Source: Anthopleura xanthogrammica
Lineage: Eukaryota > Cnidaria > Anthozoa > Actiniaria > Actiniidae
DNA length: 64,000 nucleotides
Direction: 5' to 3'
NCBI GenBank assembly: GCA_964019055.1
Contig: OZ025221.1
Location: 9,947,106-10,011,105, forward strand
Positions 1 to 11,125 of this stretch are shown in pieces. The position numbers were made by a program, and so were the translations under genes. Position 1 is the first letter of the stretch. Each line of letters starts with the position of its first letter. The notes under the pieces were generated by a model, which did not search any database, was not told where the DNA came from, and was given only the letters and a program-made list of their open reading frames with translations.

Positions 1-304
1 TCAGTGCCCAAACTGTAGAGCTACTATGAGATTAATTACAGCTGAACCTTGGTTTGTCTAGACTGTTAACATTGTTTTCTTCCGCAAGTCTTCTTAGACT
101 AATTCTACTTTAAACTTTATGAAGTGAATGACTACAGTACTGAAAGTCCACAAGCACTGCAAGGCCAAATAATGAGAGTCGCGGATGGGGATGTGAGAGT
201 TGGTTGAGTAATCCACACCTTTAAAACTACATTTTGTGTGATAAGTATGATGCCTTAGCGGTGAGCGATTGGTAAATCTTCGAAAAACAATAAACCCCTT
301 GTAG
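1..304. other. No gene seen
   Basis: AT-rich noncoding sequence leading up to a palindromic miniature element. No exon-like open frame and no repeat recognised. Confidence 0.5.
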
Positions 305-426
305 CATGTCGGAATGCAGCTCAATTTGGAGGACAACACAAAAGGGTCCAATTCCTAGGAGATTGAAATTCTTTTGTTTTTGTCCTCCAAATTGAGCTGC
401 TTTGACGTCACGTGAAAGGGGTCTAT
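305..426 (+). mobile_element. Palindromic MITE, copy 1 (CRE/E-box hairpin family)
   Basis: About 122 bp. Two arms containing CAGCTCAATTTGGAGGAC and its reverse complement face each other across a short spacer, so the element can fold into a hairpin. Outside the right arm lies TGACGTCACGTG, a CRE overlapping an E-box. Near-identical copies lie at 8,625-8,746 and, inverted and split, at 16,946-17,775. The high arm identity and shared flanking sequence show a dispersed nonautonomous element. The transposase superfamily is not evident. Confidence 0.85.
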
Positions 427-3400
427 AAACTTAGTTTTGCCTTTGAACAAAAAGACGATGTAGAGAAAGGTTAACGTTGCTATGAGTCAGTAATAACGGT
501 ATTAGAATAATGTATATCTTAACAGTCTGACCTTGGTTAAATCGTCGCAAAACAAGTAACTATGTTGTGGTTTTAAATTTGAACAAGAAAAACGTTGTTC
601 AAGGTTGCTATGTGAGCGGGCATTTGTCAAGATGTCGATCGCGCGAGTGTATTACAATAGTTCACAAACGAGCCATCAACAGCACGATTTACTCCCTCTC
701 TCCAACACTCAGTACACCGTTTGAAGGGTCAATTCAGATCTACTGCTCAATATATCAAATATGAAGCAAGTAAGGTCCGTAAAAATCAAACTAAACCAAA
801 CCTCTCGCTTCGGCTATCGGTCAGTCAACGCACACACTATCCTCCTATCTCGTATATTATTTTTAAATTTACTCCAATTGTAAGGACGGAATAAAGAGTG
901 CGCATGATAAACTCAAGCCAAAAGCAATTCATTTTAAACGGCAGGAGTTTTGATTGCACTTCATTGATAGTGTTTTGAGCAGGCGCATGGTGCGCACACA
1001 CAGTGAAGCTTGTAGTGAAAAGGTGTGATTTACTAGTATCATTAATCACTGTATTTACTATATTCCTTGACATTCGCCTCTGTCACCAGTGATATAACAA
1101 CTTAGATTTCTATTTAAAAGCCTTGTGAAGTGTTTTTTATTACTAATCACATTGTCTTGTCGTCTTTCTTCATATTTTTGATAAGTACATGCAAGACAGT
1201 TGTCCCACTGCCAGAAGTATTAGTGACGTTTTCCTGCAAGGATCGTGTATTTAAGAAAAAAATATGAATCAAAGTACAAACTAATACTAACACTACTTTG
1301 TCCTTGAAATAACTATATGTGTATCGTAAAACCCACTGATTTTCCTTTCCGGGAAAGTCGGTTATTTCTTTCATTTCTATTCTTTCATTTCGTTTCTCTT
1401 TTTTCATTATTCATTTATATTTATACGTTGTTACCGTTGTCTTTTAGACATTTATATTTCTTCCGCATAGAGTTTCATGTTTTTATTGCCTCGTGTCTGT
1501 TGTTTTCTCATGCAGTCTAGATCTATTCTTCTCTTCCTTTTTCTTTTTCATGGTTATTTTCATTCGTGATGATCAGTATTTTCCGCTGTATGAGTATACA
1601 CGGAGATACGAAAGCAAATAACTCGGGTTTTCTTTCTCTTAGTTATTGATAACAACTGGTATTACAAAATCTCGTGAATGAACTAAACTCACTATGGGGT
1701 CAATTCGGCAAAATAACAACTCCATCAAGGAATAAACGAGCAAAAGCACCAAAAGAATCTATATTAATAAACCTAGATTAATAGATCAGGGCACGATTGT
1801 AAGTTATTTTTGCGCTGATTTCAAGTTCAAAGCGGTAAGAATAATTTTTCTTAACTACATTGGGTTTTAGATGTTACTTTTAATTTTCCTCAAACCTCAT
1901 GATATGGAAGCGTTTAATAACTGTCCAGCTGTTTTGATTTCTTCTAGTGCAATTCCTCATACTCATCGCGTTTTTCCTTGCTGTTTTATTTAAACACGGC
2001 CTGTAGGCTGACAGCTCGTCTTCACATTTTCTTTTTCACTTCAAATAAAAATTTCTTACCTTTTTCTAAAAGGTCGAAAATAGCTGTTGTGATTAGATCT
2101 TTAAGAAGAGATCATTCTTTTGGCAAAAAACTTATGTAATTCACTAGCGATAAGAAAGACTTGGTGGTTCAGATGGCTCAGAGATACGCAAATAAGCATT
2201 CAAATGTACTAAGTCAAATGCTGAATAACATTACGGCTTACAGACCAGCTACTAAGTGTTCATAATCAACGACTCTCGCTTGTCTTTACCAACAATAAGA
2301 ATGATATAAAAATACATACATACTACATTTAAATACATCATTATTTTAACTTACAGACAACTTAGGAAAGTCACGGACGTAATATATGTTCGTTTTTCAT
2401 GCCAGGAACCCAGGACGATCCGTTCTGTGAAATGACCGTTTAACACACACACTGAGTCCAAGATCATCTCTTCCTACATATGCATAAGTTATAACAAAAA
2501 CCAAGCTAGTGAATTTTAAGTAGATTAGAAATGTTTGTGTCAAATCACTGATCAACTCGCTACCGACGCTGTTCTAAAGTCGACTTATGAACAACGCATC
2601 GTTCCGATTGTTATTCAGAAAATGACCAATTTCGAAGCCCTTAAATAAACGTTGATATACGTTGAAAAAGCCCTATTCTTTGCGTTGCTTTTCAGACTTC
2701 AATATACAAATAAAAAATCTGGCGATATTCAGTTTAGTTTGAAAGGCGGCATTTTCATTAATCAAAAAACGAACGAATTTGTTTTCACATTTACCTTGAA
2801 ACGACAGGAAGGGCAGACTGTGCTGTTTCTACGGGTACTGCATCGTATTATGAGTTGATTCCTCCTGATTTTTTTTTCTGACTTTAAAATCTGTAACTCG
2901 ACTGCCGGCCGAGCCAATGATAAATGAGTTTTAATGTATTTAAAACCCCGTAGCTTGACTTTGCGGTAACTTATCTTCAGCTAGAGATAACCCAAACAAG
3001 AGATTTCCATAATATGTTAAATTTAGCATAAAATAGCTTCTGGCTGTATTCAAAACCAATCCGATTCGTTCGTCTTTTTCCCTTTAATTTACACAATAAT
3101 AATTGAATAACTGATATGTACAAGCTTAGATTCGAATCTTTCCTAACGAATAATAACCATATCAGGAAGACAGGTTGAAATTATAATATACCCAAGTTAT
3201 GAAACAAAAGCTCAATTATCACAAACAAAACAGTTTAAAATATTGTCGCTTTACACAAAAGTTTTCGAGCAGGAAGCGTGCCCTGTGGCTCTCTGCTGTG
3301 TGACGTTTCTTTGAATCACTGTGTCTTTTTAATTACGCTCTTTCTAACACTTTATTATATTGCTTTCCTTGAAAAGTCGATAAGAAGTTTTGTGTTGCGA

Positions 3401-5030
3401 GACATTATTTATGTTGATTTCCTACACAAGAACTGACTTTTAATTTGTTAATGAACTGCTGAACTGACGCTGATAATACACCTACACTGACCTATACACA
3501 TACAGAAATATATATATATCTATATGTATATAAATACATTTATTTATACACGGAAATATACACATGCATATATATATGTGTGTGTACATGTATTGTTTCC
3601 CGCCAGAAATAAAAGCCTCTTATTGGATTAACTTAATCACCAAATTTGTCTATTTTATTAAGATCTCGGCGCTTCTTTTCTCAGTGCTAAGGGAACAGTA
3701 TTGAAAAGAAACCGTAAAAATTATAGATCAGTCGCTGTTAAAATGAAATTCAACAGAGGTTTATATGAGAATCCAAAACTTCATCTGTATGTTAACTCTA
3801 TTGTTCGTTTCTATTGGTAGTAGGTCCGGTAAGTCGTAAGTCAGGTGGTGGTAACAGGGTTTGTATTTTATGTAAAGTATTCGAGGACGACCATAAGTGT
3901 TAGCTATGTACAAGCATTTGTTTCTCACTGAGCATTTGTGGCGAGGGATCTAGAAGGAAGACGTGAGGACAGTATGCTTGCAATGTTTGATGGGTAATGG
4001 CGGCCATCGGCTGAGCACTAAACACATGATTAGTACATAAAATCACAGTAGGAAGAAACAAAGAGAAAAAGAAAGAAAGAAAGAAAGAAAGAAAGAATTA
4101 AAAGACAACAGATGACTGAACTGATTTGGATTAAAAATTAGTATTCAAACTGATGGACGTCGGAAAGCGTTGTTTTTTGATCCTTTAAATAATTTTCATA
4201 ATTTAATATCCTTTTGAAAAAAATAACGACTCAGTTTATTGCTATTCCTAACTAAGATGTCTGAGTACCAAGGTCGGTCTGTCAACATCGATTACCTAGA
4301 GTACTACTACAGGTGATGTATATCTCTGCCATTGTGGAGCATCGTTAAGATATCGTGAAAAAGATTATACAAGGGAAAGATCAATAGCAACATGATTAGT
4401 AATGGCGTATACCTGAAGTCAAGCCTGCCTGGAAGTACAATATAAAGCAGATAATTAGGGGCTTCCATCATCATCAAGGATATTGAATCCAATGTTCTAT
4501 ACTACAGCTTATTTATCATGCATACCGCCCTGTACTAGACCATGCAAATCATGCGCACCTTTAGTGGCTGGTAGTCTGGCAGTGAACTACTGATAAAGCG
4601 CTGTTTAGTTTTTTTTTAGCCTCAAGAATCGTCTTCATTAAAGTGATCTCATGGTTAATAATAGCTCTTGTCCTATTAGACTAAACAGTAGTAATCTTTA
4701 CAAATTGCTTCAAAAAATGCCGGTTAGTGACGTCATTGAGCCTCGGCAGATAGTCTTAGTTTTCTAATTGCGTCATACATTGGGTCCATGTTTTCGACAG
4801 AATCTGCTTGTTTCAATTCCTTTCTTTATTTTCTACTCCGGTTTTCTCCAAGATACAGGAAATTAAAGTTAACCAATAACATTTGTGTTGGTTTCCAGAA
4901 CATGATGTATAACTCCGCAGTCACGGACATTGACACGTGGCGGCGCCTTGTTCTTGTATTTGTCTTTTTCCTCTCGATTTTCGATAACAAAGATGTGAAG
5001 CAATGCTCTGGATGGATCTGGACGTGTAAG
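427..5030. other. Gene-free AT-rich stretch with small microsatellites
   Basis: No exon supported. It holds an alternating TA/TG-rich tract near 3,506-3,592, a GAAA microsatellite at about 4,070-4,096, and a solitary ATGGCGGCCAT motif near 3,996 that is shared with the elements at 5.05-5.26 kb. The few 60-85 codon open frames here are AT-rich, lack homology I recognise and show no splice context. Confidence 0.5.
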
Positions 5031-5034
5031 CTCT

Positions 5035-5262
5035 CACAATAGAACGATGCGACGTAAGACATGGCGGCCATGTTGGATGACATAAAATAAACCCAAAGAG
5101 AAATCTTTTTTTAAGATAATCCATTATGGCGCCAGCATAATGAAAAAGTACTCTGGAAGTGAAAGCTTTTACTATAGAACAAAATATAAGAAATGGCGGC
5201 CATGTTGGATGACATAAATAAACACATGACATGTCCAACATGGCGGCCATCTTCGACATCGT
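5035..5262. mobile_element. MITE family with ATGGCGGCCATGTTGGATGAC arms
   Basis: Two direct copies of a roughly 85-bp unit (from about 5,035 and 5,163) share ATGGCGGCCATGTTGGATG. An inverted copy of the arm at 5,229-5,253 makes a hairpin with the second direct copy. A further arm fragment in reverse orientation lies at 7,324-7,345. ATGGCGGC inside an AA-rich context also matches the YY1 binding consensus. I read this as a tandem or nested pair of miniature inverted-repeat elements; the boundaries are approximate. Confidence 0.7.
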
Positions 5263-6750
5263 ACCTATTTTTGAAAACCTGCTCAAGGCAAGCTATAATA
5301 GAATAAAGAAATCATAATGATATAGATGTTTAGGCTAAGAGAAAAAGAGAAGTTTACAGATAAAACAACTCGTGAAAACAATTAAATCTTCTTTGTGTTC
5401 AGCTGGAAAAAACGGTGTACAAATGTAATGCTTGAAATGCTCATGCACGGTATACCACCAGTGCATGGCTTCGGTTGATAGCAACGACCACGTTGATCAA
5501 AAAAAGAATCATCTACAATGGCTAGATTTTGACTTGATAGTTTTTTAATTGTAATAATGGAGTTGAAGTGTCTTCATATTCGATTGCGGGAAATCAAGGC
5601 TTGACCGTCTACAGTTAGTCTACACTACAACGAGAGTTCACTCGTCTGAAAGCAACATCTTTTTGATAGATCTGTCTTACTGGAAGAAAAACAGTCTCGA
5701 TTCTAAGAACCTCGGTCCTTTTTCGTCTCGGTCTCCTTTTTTGTTTCTTCCCATACATTCATTCATTTCTTTTTTGTTTTGTTTTCATTTGAGCAAAGTG
5801 TTAAATTGATTAATTAAGTCTTCAGTATCACGAATTTTGCCTAATTCCTTATCAAGAGTATAGAGTAGATAGTGCATGACTTTTCTTAAAACCGTTTAAA
5901 GTGCTCCACTTAGGCTGCCGGCGTTCGTTCTACGATCTCAAATACAAAAGCCTTCAAACTGGACCAATATGTGACAACAAACCCGAACCTCACTTAATAA
6001 CCTATCGAAAATAAGTGAAATCATGACACATTTGTAACTATCCCCGATAAGACATGTCAACCTTGGCGTCTTTTATGTTTGATTTGGAGTAAGACATGTC
6101 GATAGCCACATCCATTTTACGCTTGTCATTGAGAATCGAGAAGAGATAGGATTAAAAAGGGCCTCCGTTAAAAACAACTTAAAACTGGTTATCTTGGCGC
6201 AAGTATACGCCCTAACTATCAAAATGTTTCTTTTTGTATTTCAGTTCTTGTACTTGTATTCTCGTTTGTAGATTCGCGGGTTTACGTCATGTGGATAAAT
6301 CAGGATAAAAATAGCAACTGAAGTGCTTTTAATTAAGTTTTAATTTCAACAAAAAATAACTCTAAGGCCCAATTCAAACGTCAAACTTCTCGATCATGAG
6401 CCGAACCGAACCTAATAGCATCAAAGAAGACAGCCTGATTATCCATTGTTTTCAATGCGTACGGCTTATGTGAAGTTCGACGTTGTACTGAACTAGGTCT
6501 GAAGATGCCTGTTTTTCTATTTATAGTTCACTTCCTATTTCTTTAACTTTCTATCTCATATCCTTGAGTGTAGGTGTCATAAAATGAAATTCTTTACACT
6601 AATCGCAAGTTTTCCATGAACAAATTTGCATAAAGAGGCAATAAGCTAAAATAAAGAAAAAAAGGGATTCAGTTCATGGTGTTAATGTCTAAAAAAAGTC
6701 GAATCTTAATATTTGAGAGGGCTTTGACCGAATCATGTTGAACATGGTGA
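5263..6750. other. No gene seen
   Basis: AT-rich noncoding sequence without an exon-like frame, tandem array or recognisable transposon arm. Confidence 0.5.
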
Positions 6751-6759
6751 TGGTAGTGA

Positions 6760-7250
6760 GTGAAGAGTGAATCATTATGTTGATGATATTGATGCCCATA
6801 ATCGGCTGACAATGACAACGATGATGATGACATCAGTTACAATGATGATGACGTTAACAATGATGACTGACGTTGAAAATGGTGATGATGATATGTTGAC
6901 AATCATGATAGAGCAATTTTCGTATGACTATGAAAAACGTATGGCACGGACTGCGCCTTGGCATAAAATCCGTGCAGTTTCCGTGAACCTTGCTGTGTGC
7001 CGCGACTTTTCAGACTCATACGGAATCTGCTCTAACGTTGACAATAATGATGATGAAGATGTTGACATAAATGATAACGTGGAAATGATGGTGATGATAT
7101 TGGTATTGATGATGATGATGATGAACTCAGTTAACAGTGGTAATGATCGTTGACAGTCAGAATGATAAGGATATTGATAGTAATAAAATAGACATTGATG
7201 ATGATAAGGATAAAAATAATATGCTTAATAATGATGGTGATGCTTTTATC
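6760..7250 (+). repeat. Degenerate GAT/AAT-rich simple repeat
   Basis: Imperfect GATGATGA and GACAATGATGA runs dominate both ends of this stretch. The 128-codon open frame across it encodes only M, D, N, T and V runs, as expected from a trinucleotide repeat. It is interrupted in the middle by the transposon at 6,909-7,034, so it is not a gene. Confidence 0.8.
6909..7034. mobile_element. MITE with TAGAGCAG termini, copy A
   Basis: 126 bp, beginning TAGAGCA and ending TGCTCTA, with arms continuing as TTTTCGTATGA and TCATACGGAAT. Internally it is GC-richer, with GGCACGG and GTGCCGCG motifs. Related copies sit at 22,080-22,214 and 22,530-22,660. It is inserted into the GAT-rich tract, which dates it after that repeat formed. 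Confidence 0.8.
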
Positions 7251-7323
7251 ATGAAGTAGTAAGAGTACAACATACACATATATATAGCCTTGCCAAAATA
7301 ATCACTCTCTTTGATTCCTGTTA

Positions 7324-7345
7324 TGTCATCCAACATGGCGGCTAT
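7324..7345 (-). mobile_element. Solo arm of the ATGGCGG MITE family
   Basis: TGTCATCCAACATGGCGGC here is the reverse orientation of the arm at 5,062-5,085 and 5,193-5,216. No partner arm is seen nearby, so it looks like a fragment. Confidence 0.55.
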
Positions 7346-7378
7346 TTTACTTTCTTGTCGTTTCTTCGTGTTAGGAAT

Positions 7379-7561
7379 CGGGAGAACCTATACATATATA
7401 GCACTCAGTTGATGTAATGTATTCATAAAAATACAATGCATCTCACCTAATACAATAGATAGAATGACAATAGAATACAATAGATAGAATGACAATAGAA
7501 TACAATAGATAGAATGAATACATTACATCAACTGCTTGCTATATATGTATAGGTTCTCCCG
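7379..7561. mobile_element. Hairpin MITE with internal tandem repeats
   Basis: The left arm (from 7,379, GGGAGAACCTATACATATAT) and the right arm (ending 7,561, AGGTTCTCCC) are inverted repeats of about 45 bp with one or two mismatches. Between them lie about two and a half direct copies of a 25-bp unit containing ATAGATAGAATGACAATAG. The structure is a terminal-inverted-repeat miniature element with a minisatellite core. Confidence 0.8.
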
Positions 7562-7882
7562 TTGGGAATCATTGGTTTCAGCCGAAGGAAGAAATCGATA
7601 TTCATCTCATTTCTGTTTTTACTTTTGTCGTACCGTCTTAGTACTAATAGAAAGTACTGGCAAATCTTAATGACTGGTATTGCAGCCCACGCTGTATTAA
7701 AGCCATCACAAGATTGTCATAAATGCACGCAATAGTTATTTTTAACTCCTTGTAATTAATGTAGTTTTTAATGGCCGATTAATGAGAATTATTTGAATGT
7801 GTTCTTAATAGAAATGGCTTCTAAAGAGAAAGTCTGATCGCCTTACAGTAATTAATACATCCAAATGTTAGTCACGTTTAAG

Positions 7883-7931
7883 GTTCAGTATTCAGTATTC
7901 AGTATTCAGTATTCAGTATTCAGTATTCAGC
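7883..7931 (+). repeat. Heptamer microsatellite (TATTCAG)n
   Basis: About seven perfect 7-bp copies of TATTCAG in a row, followed directly by non-repeat sequence. Confidence 0.95.
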
Positions 7932-8057
7932 TGGCCCGTGATGAATATAATGGCGGATATTGTAAATATATATATTGGTCGAATGGCAGGAGGTGTACGC
8001 ACAAGCTTTAGGGCTTGATGTTAGTGAGTCCAGTAGTACTTCTAGAGGGCTCTTATT

Positions 8058-8195
8058 TGACCCTTCTCAGAATTATCTTGGATTGGAGGATAACATGAAA
8101 CACAAAAGAAATCACACTTTTTCTCAATGGAATTCGTGGCATTTCTTTTGTAATTCCATGTTAGTCTCGCATTCAAGATAATTTTGAGAAGGGTC
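8058..8195. mobile_element. Hairpin MITE, about 138 bp
   Basis: The left arm GACCCTTCTCAGAATTATCT and the right arm ending TTTTGAGAAGGGTC are inverted repeats of roughly 38 bp. The arms continue inward with ATAACATG and CATGTTAG. A short non-palindromic loop lies between. No coding capacity. Confidence 0.8.
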
Positions 8196-8624
8196 CATTC
8201 AATGATGTTTACTGCGGGGAAATAGTAAACATTATAGAGAAGGAATTTGTAGCCCATCTTCTACACCTTAAAATTCCAGCATGACGAGTCTAGTATTTGA
8301 TTTAGAATTGGTGTCGCTTTATAGAGGTGACCATTCGTCCGACCAGAACGAATCAGAATATTTCTTGCTTTGGTAGACGTGATTATTCAATTTTCTTCCT
8401 ATATCCAAAATGCAGTTATCATATCGGGAGTTACCTTAATTTCTGTATATTGACGTTTTCCAGAAAAGCTAAGCTCCAGTCTGCGAATTTTGAATGTCAA
8501 CGGTTAATCACATCGGAGCCTATGTAGTACGTACTCAGTAGACTGTCGCTGTGAAATGGGTAAGGCGGACACGTTTCTGAGGACTGTGAAAATGTTAAAG
8601 ATTCTACAGTTATGCGAGAGGGTG

Positions 8625-8746
8625 CATGTCGGAATGCAGCTCAATTTGGAGGACAAAACAATAGGTTTCCAATTCTCAGGAGATGGAAATTCTCTTGTTT
8701 TGTCCTCCAAATTGAGCTGCTTTGACGTCACGTGAAAAGGGTCTAT
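8625..8746 (+). mobile_element. Palindromic MITE, copy 2 (CRE/E-box hairpin family)
   Basis: 122 bp, near-identical to 305-426 in sequence, length and orientation, with facing CAGCTCAATTTGGAGGAC arms and the outer TGACGTCACGTG motif. It is the best intact reference for interpreting the split copy at 16,946-17,775. Confidence 0.88.
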
Positions 8747-9502
8747 TCAGTGGTATTCATTTCGCTCGCTGAATAAAGCCTTAAAAGAACCAAAAGGCTT
8801 TCTAATATATACCCGATAATGAGATTTGAACAGGAAATGAAATTTCCTAGACTAATAGACCAAATCTTGGAATTCACTTGCATGAACTGCAGTAGATCTT
8901 TAAGAAACATTTAAAACAAATCCTCTGATATTCCATGACATTTCCTAAAAAGCCAATACAAAAGAATCAACACAAAGCATTGACGTTTAATCAAAAGTGA
9001 CCATGATTATACTTTGCATTCTAAAAAGATTTTCTATGCGTTTCATTTTTCATTTCCGTTCCTGCCTCGAGGGAGTTTGAGATAACAATAAAAGGAAATC
9101 AACCTTGTTTTCATGAAATAATAATAAGAAAACTGATACGTTTTCACTTTATCACGCAAAAACGAGATCAGTTTGACTCTATTGAAATGGAAACGATGTT
9201 TTTCAAGCCCTAAGGAAGCAGGTTGTAAGCATGTAATAATAGTATGTTAGTCTATTCTTTTTAGTTTAGATAGTGGAAGACACAGGAAGCCCAAGTTTTA
9301 TATCTGTGTGTCTGTGACAAATTTTCATCTGATCATTATATGGAAAATTGTTAATGAAACCTTGGAATTTCTCTCAAGTTATGTTTTTACCGTTTTCCGT
9401 TCACGCTGGTAGCGGTTTCAGTTGATTTTCTGGTTTGCTATCGGGACACTTAAAGGGCTTCTTTTCTAACGAACAAAAAAGGCGGGAAATCACGAAGGCG
9501 CA
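8747..9502. other. No gene seen
   Basis: AT-rich sequence without an exon-like frame or repeat that I can define. Confidence 0.5.
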
Positions 9503-9804
9503 TCCCGCATATAAACATGAATGCTTTACCTGACCAATCAACATACTAGAACTCAATTAAATATCTTGTCAATTTAAAAATAATAATAATAATCAATGAT
9601 AATATTAATAACCACAACGTGTGTTTGATGATATTTAATGATTAATAATATTAATAATCCCGCATATAAACATGTATGCTTTACCTGACCGATCAACATA
9701 CTAGAACTCAATTAAATATCTTGTCAATTTAAAAATAATAATAATAATCAATGATAATATTAATAACCACAACGTGTGTTTGATGATATTTAATGATTAA
9801 TAAT
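9503..9804 (+). repeat. 155-bp tandem duplication
   Basis: The block from 9,503 to 9,657 is repeated at 9,658-9,804 with a period of 155 bp. I see only two substitutions across most of its length (ATGAATGC against ATGTATGC, ACCAATCA against ACCGATCA), so the duplication is young or recently homogenised. It contains an AAT microsatellite and no coding potential. Confidence 0.93.
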
Positions 9805-10069
9805 TTTAAAACGAAAAATGAAAAGATTTTCAAATATTTTTGATAAAAAAAATAATTAAAGTATTAAAGCTCACTGAAACGGAAGTGAAAGTACCGGAAG
9901 TGAAGAATCTCTGGTCTGAGAAAAGAGGTGGATGCTTACTGATTTACAGAAACTGCTAGAATTCGGTTTGAATTGTCGCGTAAAACAGGAAATAAACAAG
10001 TCAAATGCGGTGTTTCTGTTGTTGCGACACCGGCCTAGCAAGTACCGCTAGTTGCTTTGTCTTTTCGCT

Positions 10070-10213
10070 AAGAGAAACATGAGAAAGAAAGAGGAGAGGA
10101 GAGAAGAGAAGAAGAGAAAAGAACCGTACAATGAAAACGAATTAAAGGGAGGAAAGAAACTGGGAAAGCAAAGGAAAGGAAAAGAAAGAGAGCTGAAAAA
10201 AAGAAAGGAAAGT
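10070..10213 (+). repeat. Polypurine tract
   Basis: About 140 bases almost wholly A and G on the plus strand, with GAGGAGAGGAGAGAAGAG-type runs, broken by a few pyrimidines near 10,124-10,146. The overlapping short frames are K/E/R-rich or F/S/L-rich artefacts of the composition. Confidence 0.8.
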
Positions 10214-10881
10214 AGACACATCATCTCACGATATGCCGGCATCCACAAATAGAATTCTGACACAGTTGTTGGTCAGGTAAACATCGGTTTTCCTCTTTCG
10301 GTCAGTGTTCTGAAGTACTACCGGCTGCATATTAAATATTCATATCTACTACGCTATCCTTGCGATCCAAAGTCAATGTGTTGGAATCCGAATCAGTCAA
10401 TCAACTTTCTTAACGCTAAAAACTTGTAAATATTTACACTATGATCCTAAACCCATCATTTCAAATTATCTGAAATAGCAGCTTATTTGAGCTCACGAAA
10501 AGCTCGTATTTGAGCTGGCTGTCTAACGGCGCCTGTAGTCTCAAAGAGCAATTTCAAAATTTCCTGTTATCAAAATAAACAAAAATAATTAAGAGCCGCA
10601 AGGAAAGAATAGTTACTATAAACAAATATGATAAACATTTATGTATATATCGGTAATCTTGAAAGTACTCTCCCCGGGCGGTACATACTAAAGGGGTGTC
10701 GGTGCAGCGAAGCAATCCCGAACACACTGTTTGTCACTACCGAACGACGTGCTTTTCATCGTTATTCATATTTCACTGTCGGATTATATTTTCCTTCCGT
10801 AATCACAGGGTTCAAGTAGTCTAAGGATATTTTGTAAATGAAGTCATGTGCCATCTTAGTCTGACTGATACCATCTATTTT

Positions 10882-11125
10882 GGGTGGAATAGTTAGTGCA
10901 CTCGCCTCAGTCCTGGGATCTCGCCGGGGATCGCCTACACATGTGAGTAGAGAGGGATTTCACCAGTTTTTCTCCCCCCGCAAAACCTAATATGCTAGAA
11001 TCCCATTCCATCTGTGAGTTAGCCATGCCCTGACTTTGACCAGCCCAGAGGTTGTTTCAAGGTTCAATCTGTGAGTTAGCCATGCCCTGAATTAGATCAG
11101 CCCTGAGGTTGTTTCAGGGTTTGAT
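10882..11125 (+). mobile_element. tRNA-derived SINE with two tail units
   Basis: The head carries a Pol III A-box-like GGAATAGTTAGTGCACTCG and a weak B-box-like GGGGATCGCC, followed by ACACATGTGAG. The body has a pyrimidine-rich TTTCTCCCCCCGC segment. The tail is two 57-bp direct units (starting 11,011 and 11,068), each with AGCCCAGAGGTTGTTTCA. The same order of parts appears inverted at 13,737-13,986 and 42,340-42,945, which defines one family. Confidence 0.75.

Noticed and set aside
4788..5286. Short overlapping frames on both strands
   Set aside because: They run through the ATGGCGGCCAT transposon copies and have no independent coding support.
6767..7153. 128-codon D/M/N-rich frame
   Set aside because: It is a GAT-type simple repeat interrupted by a transposon.
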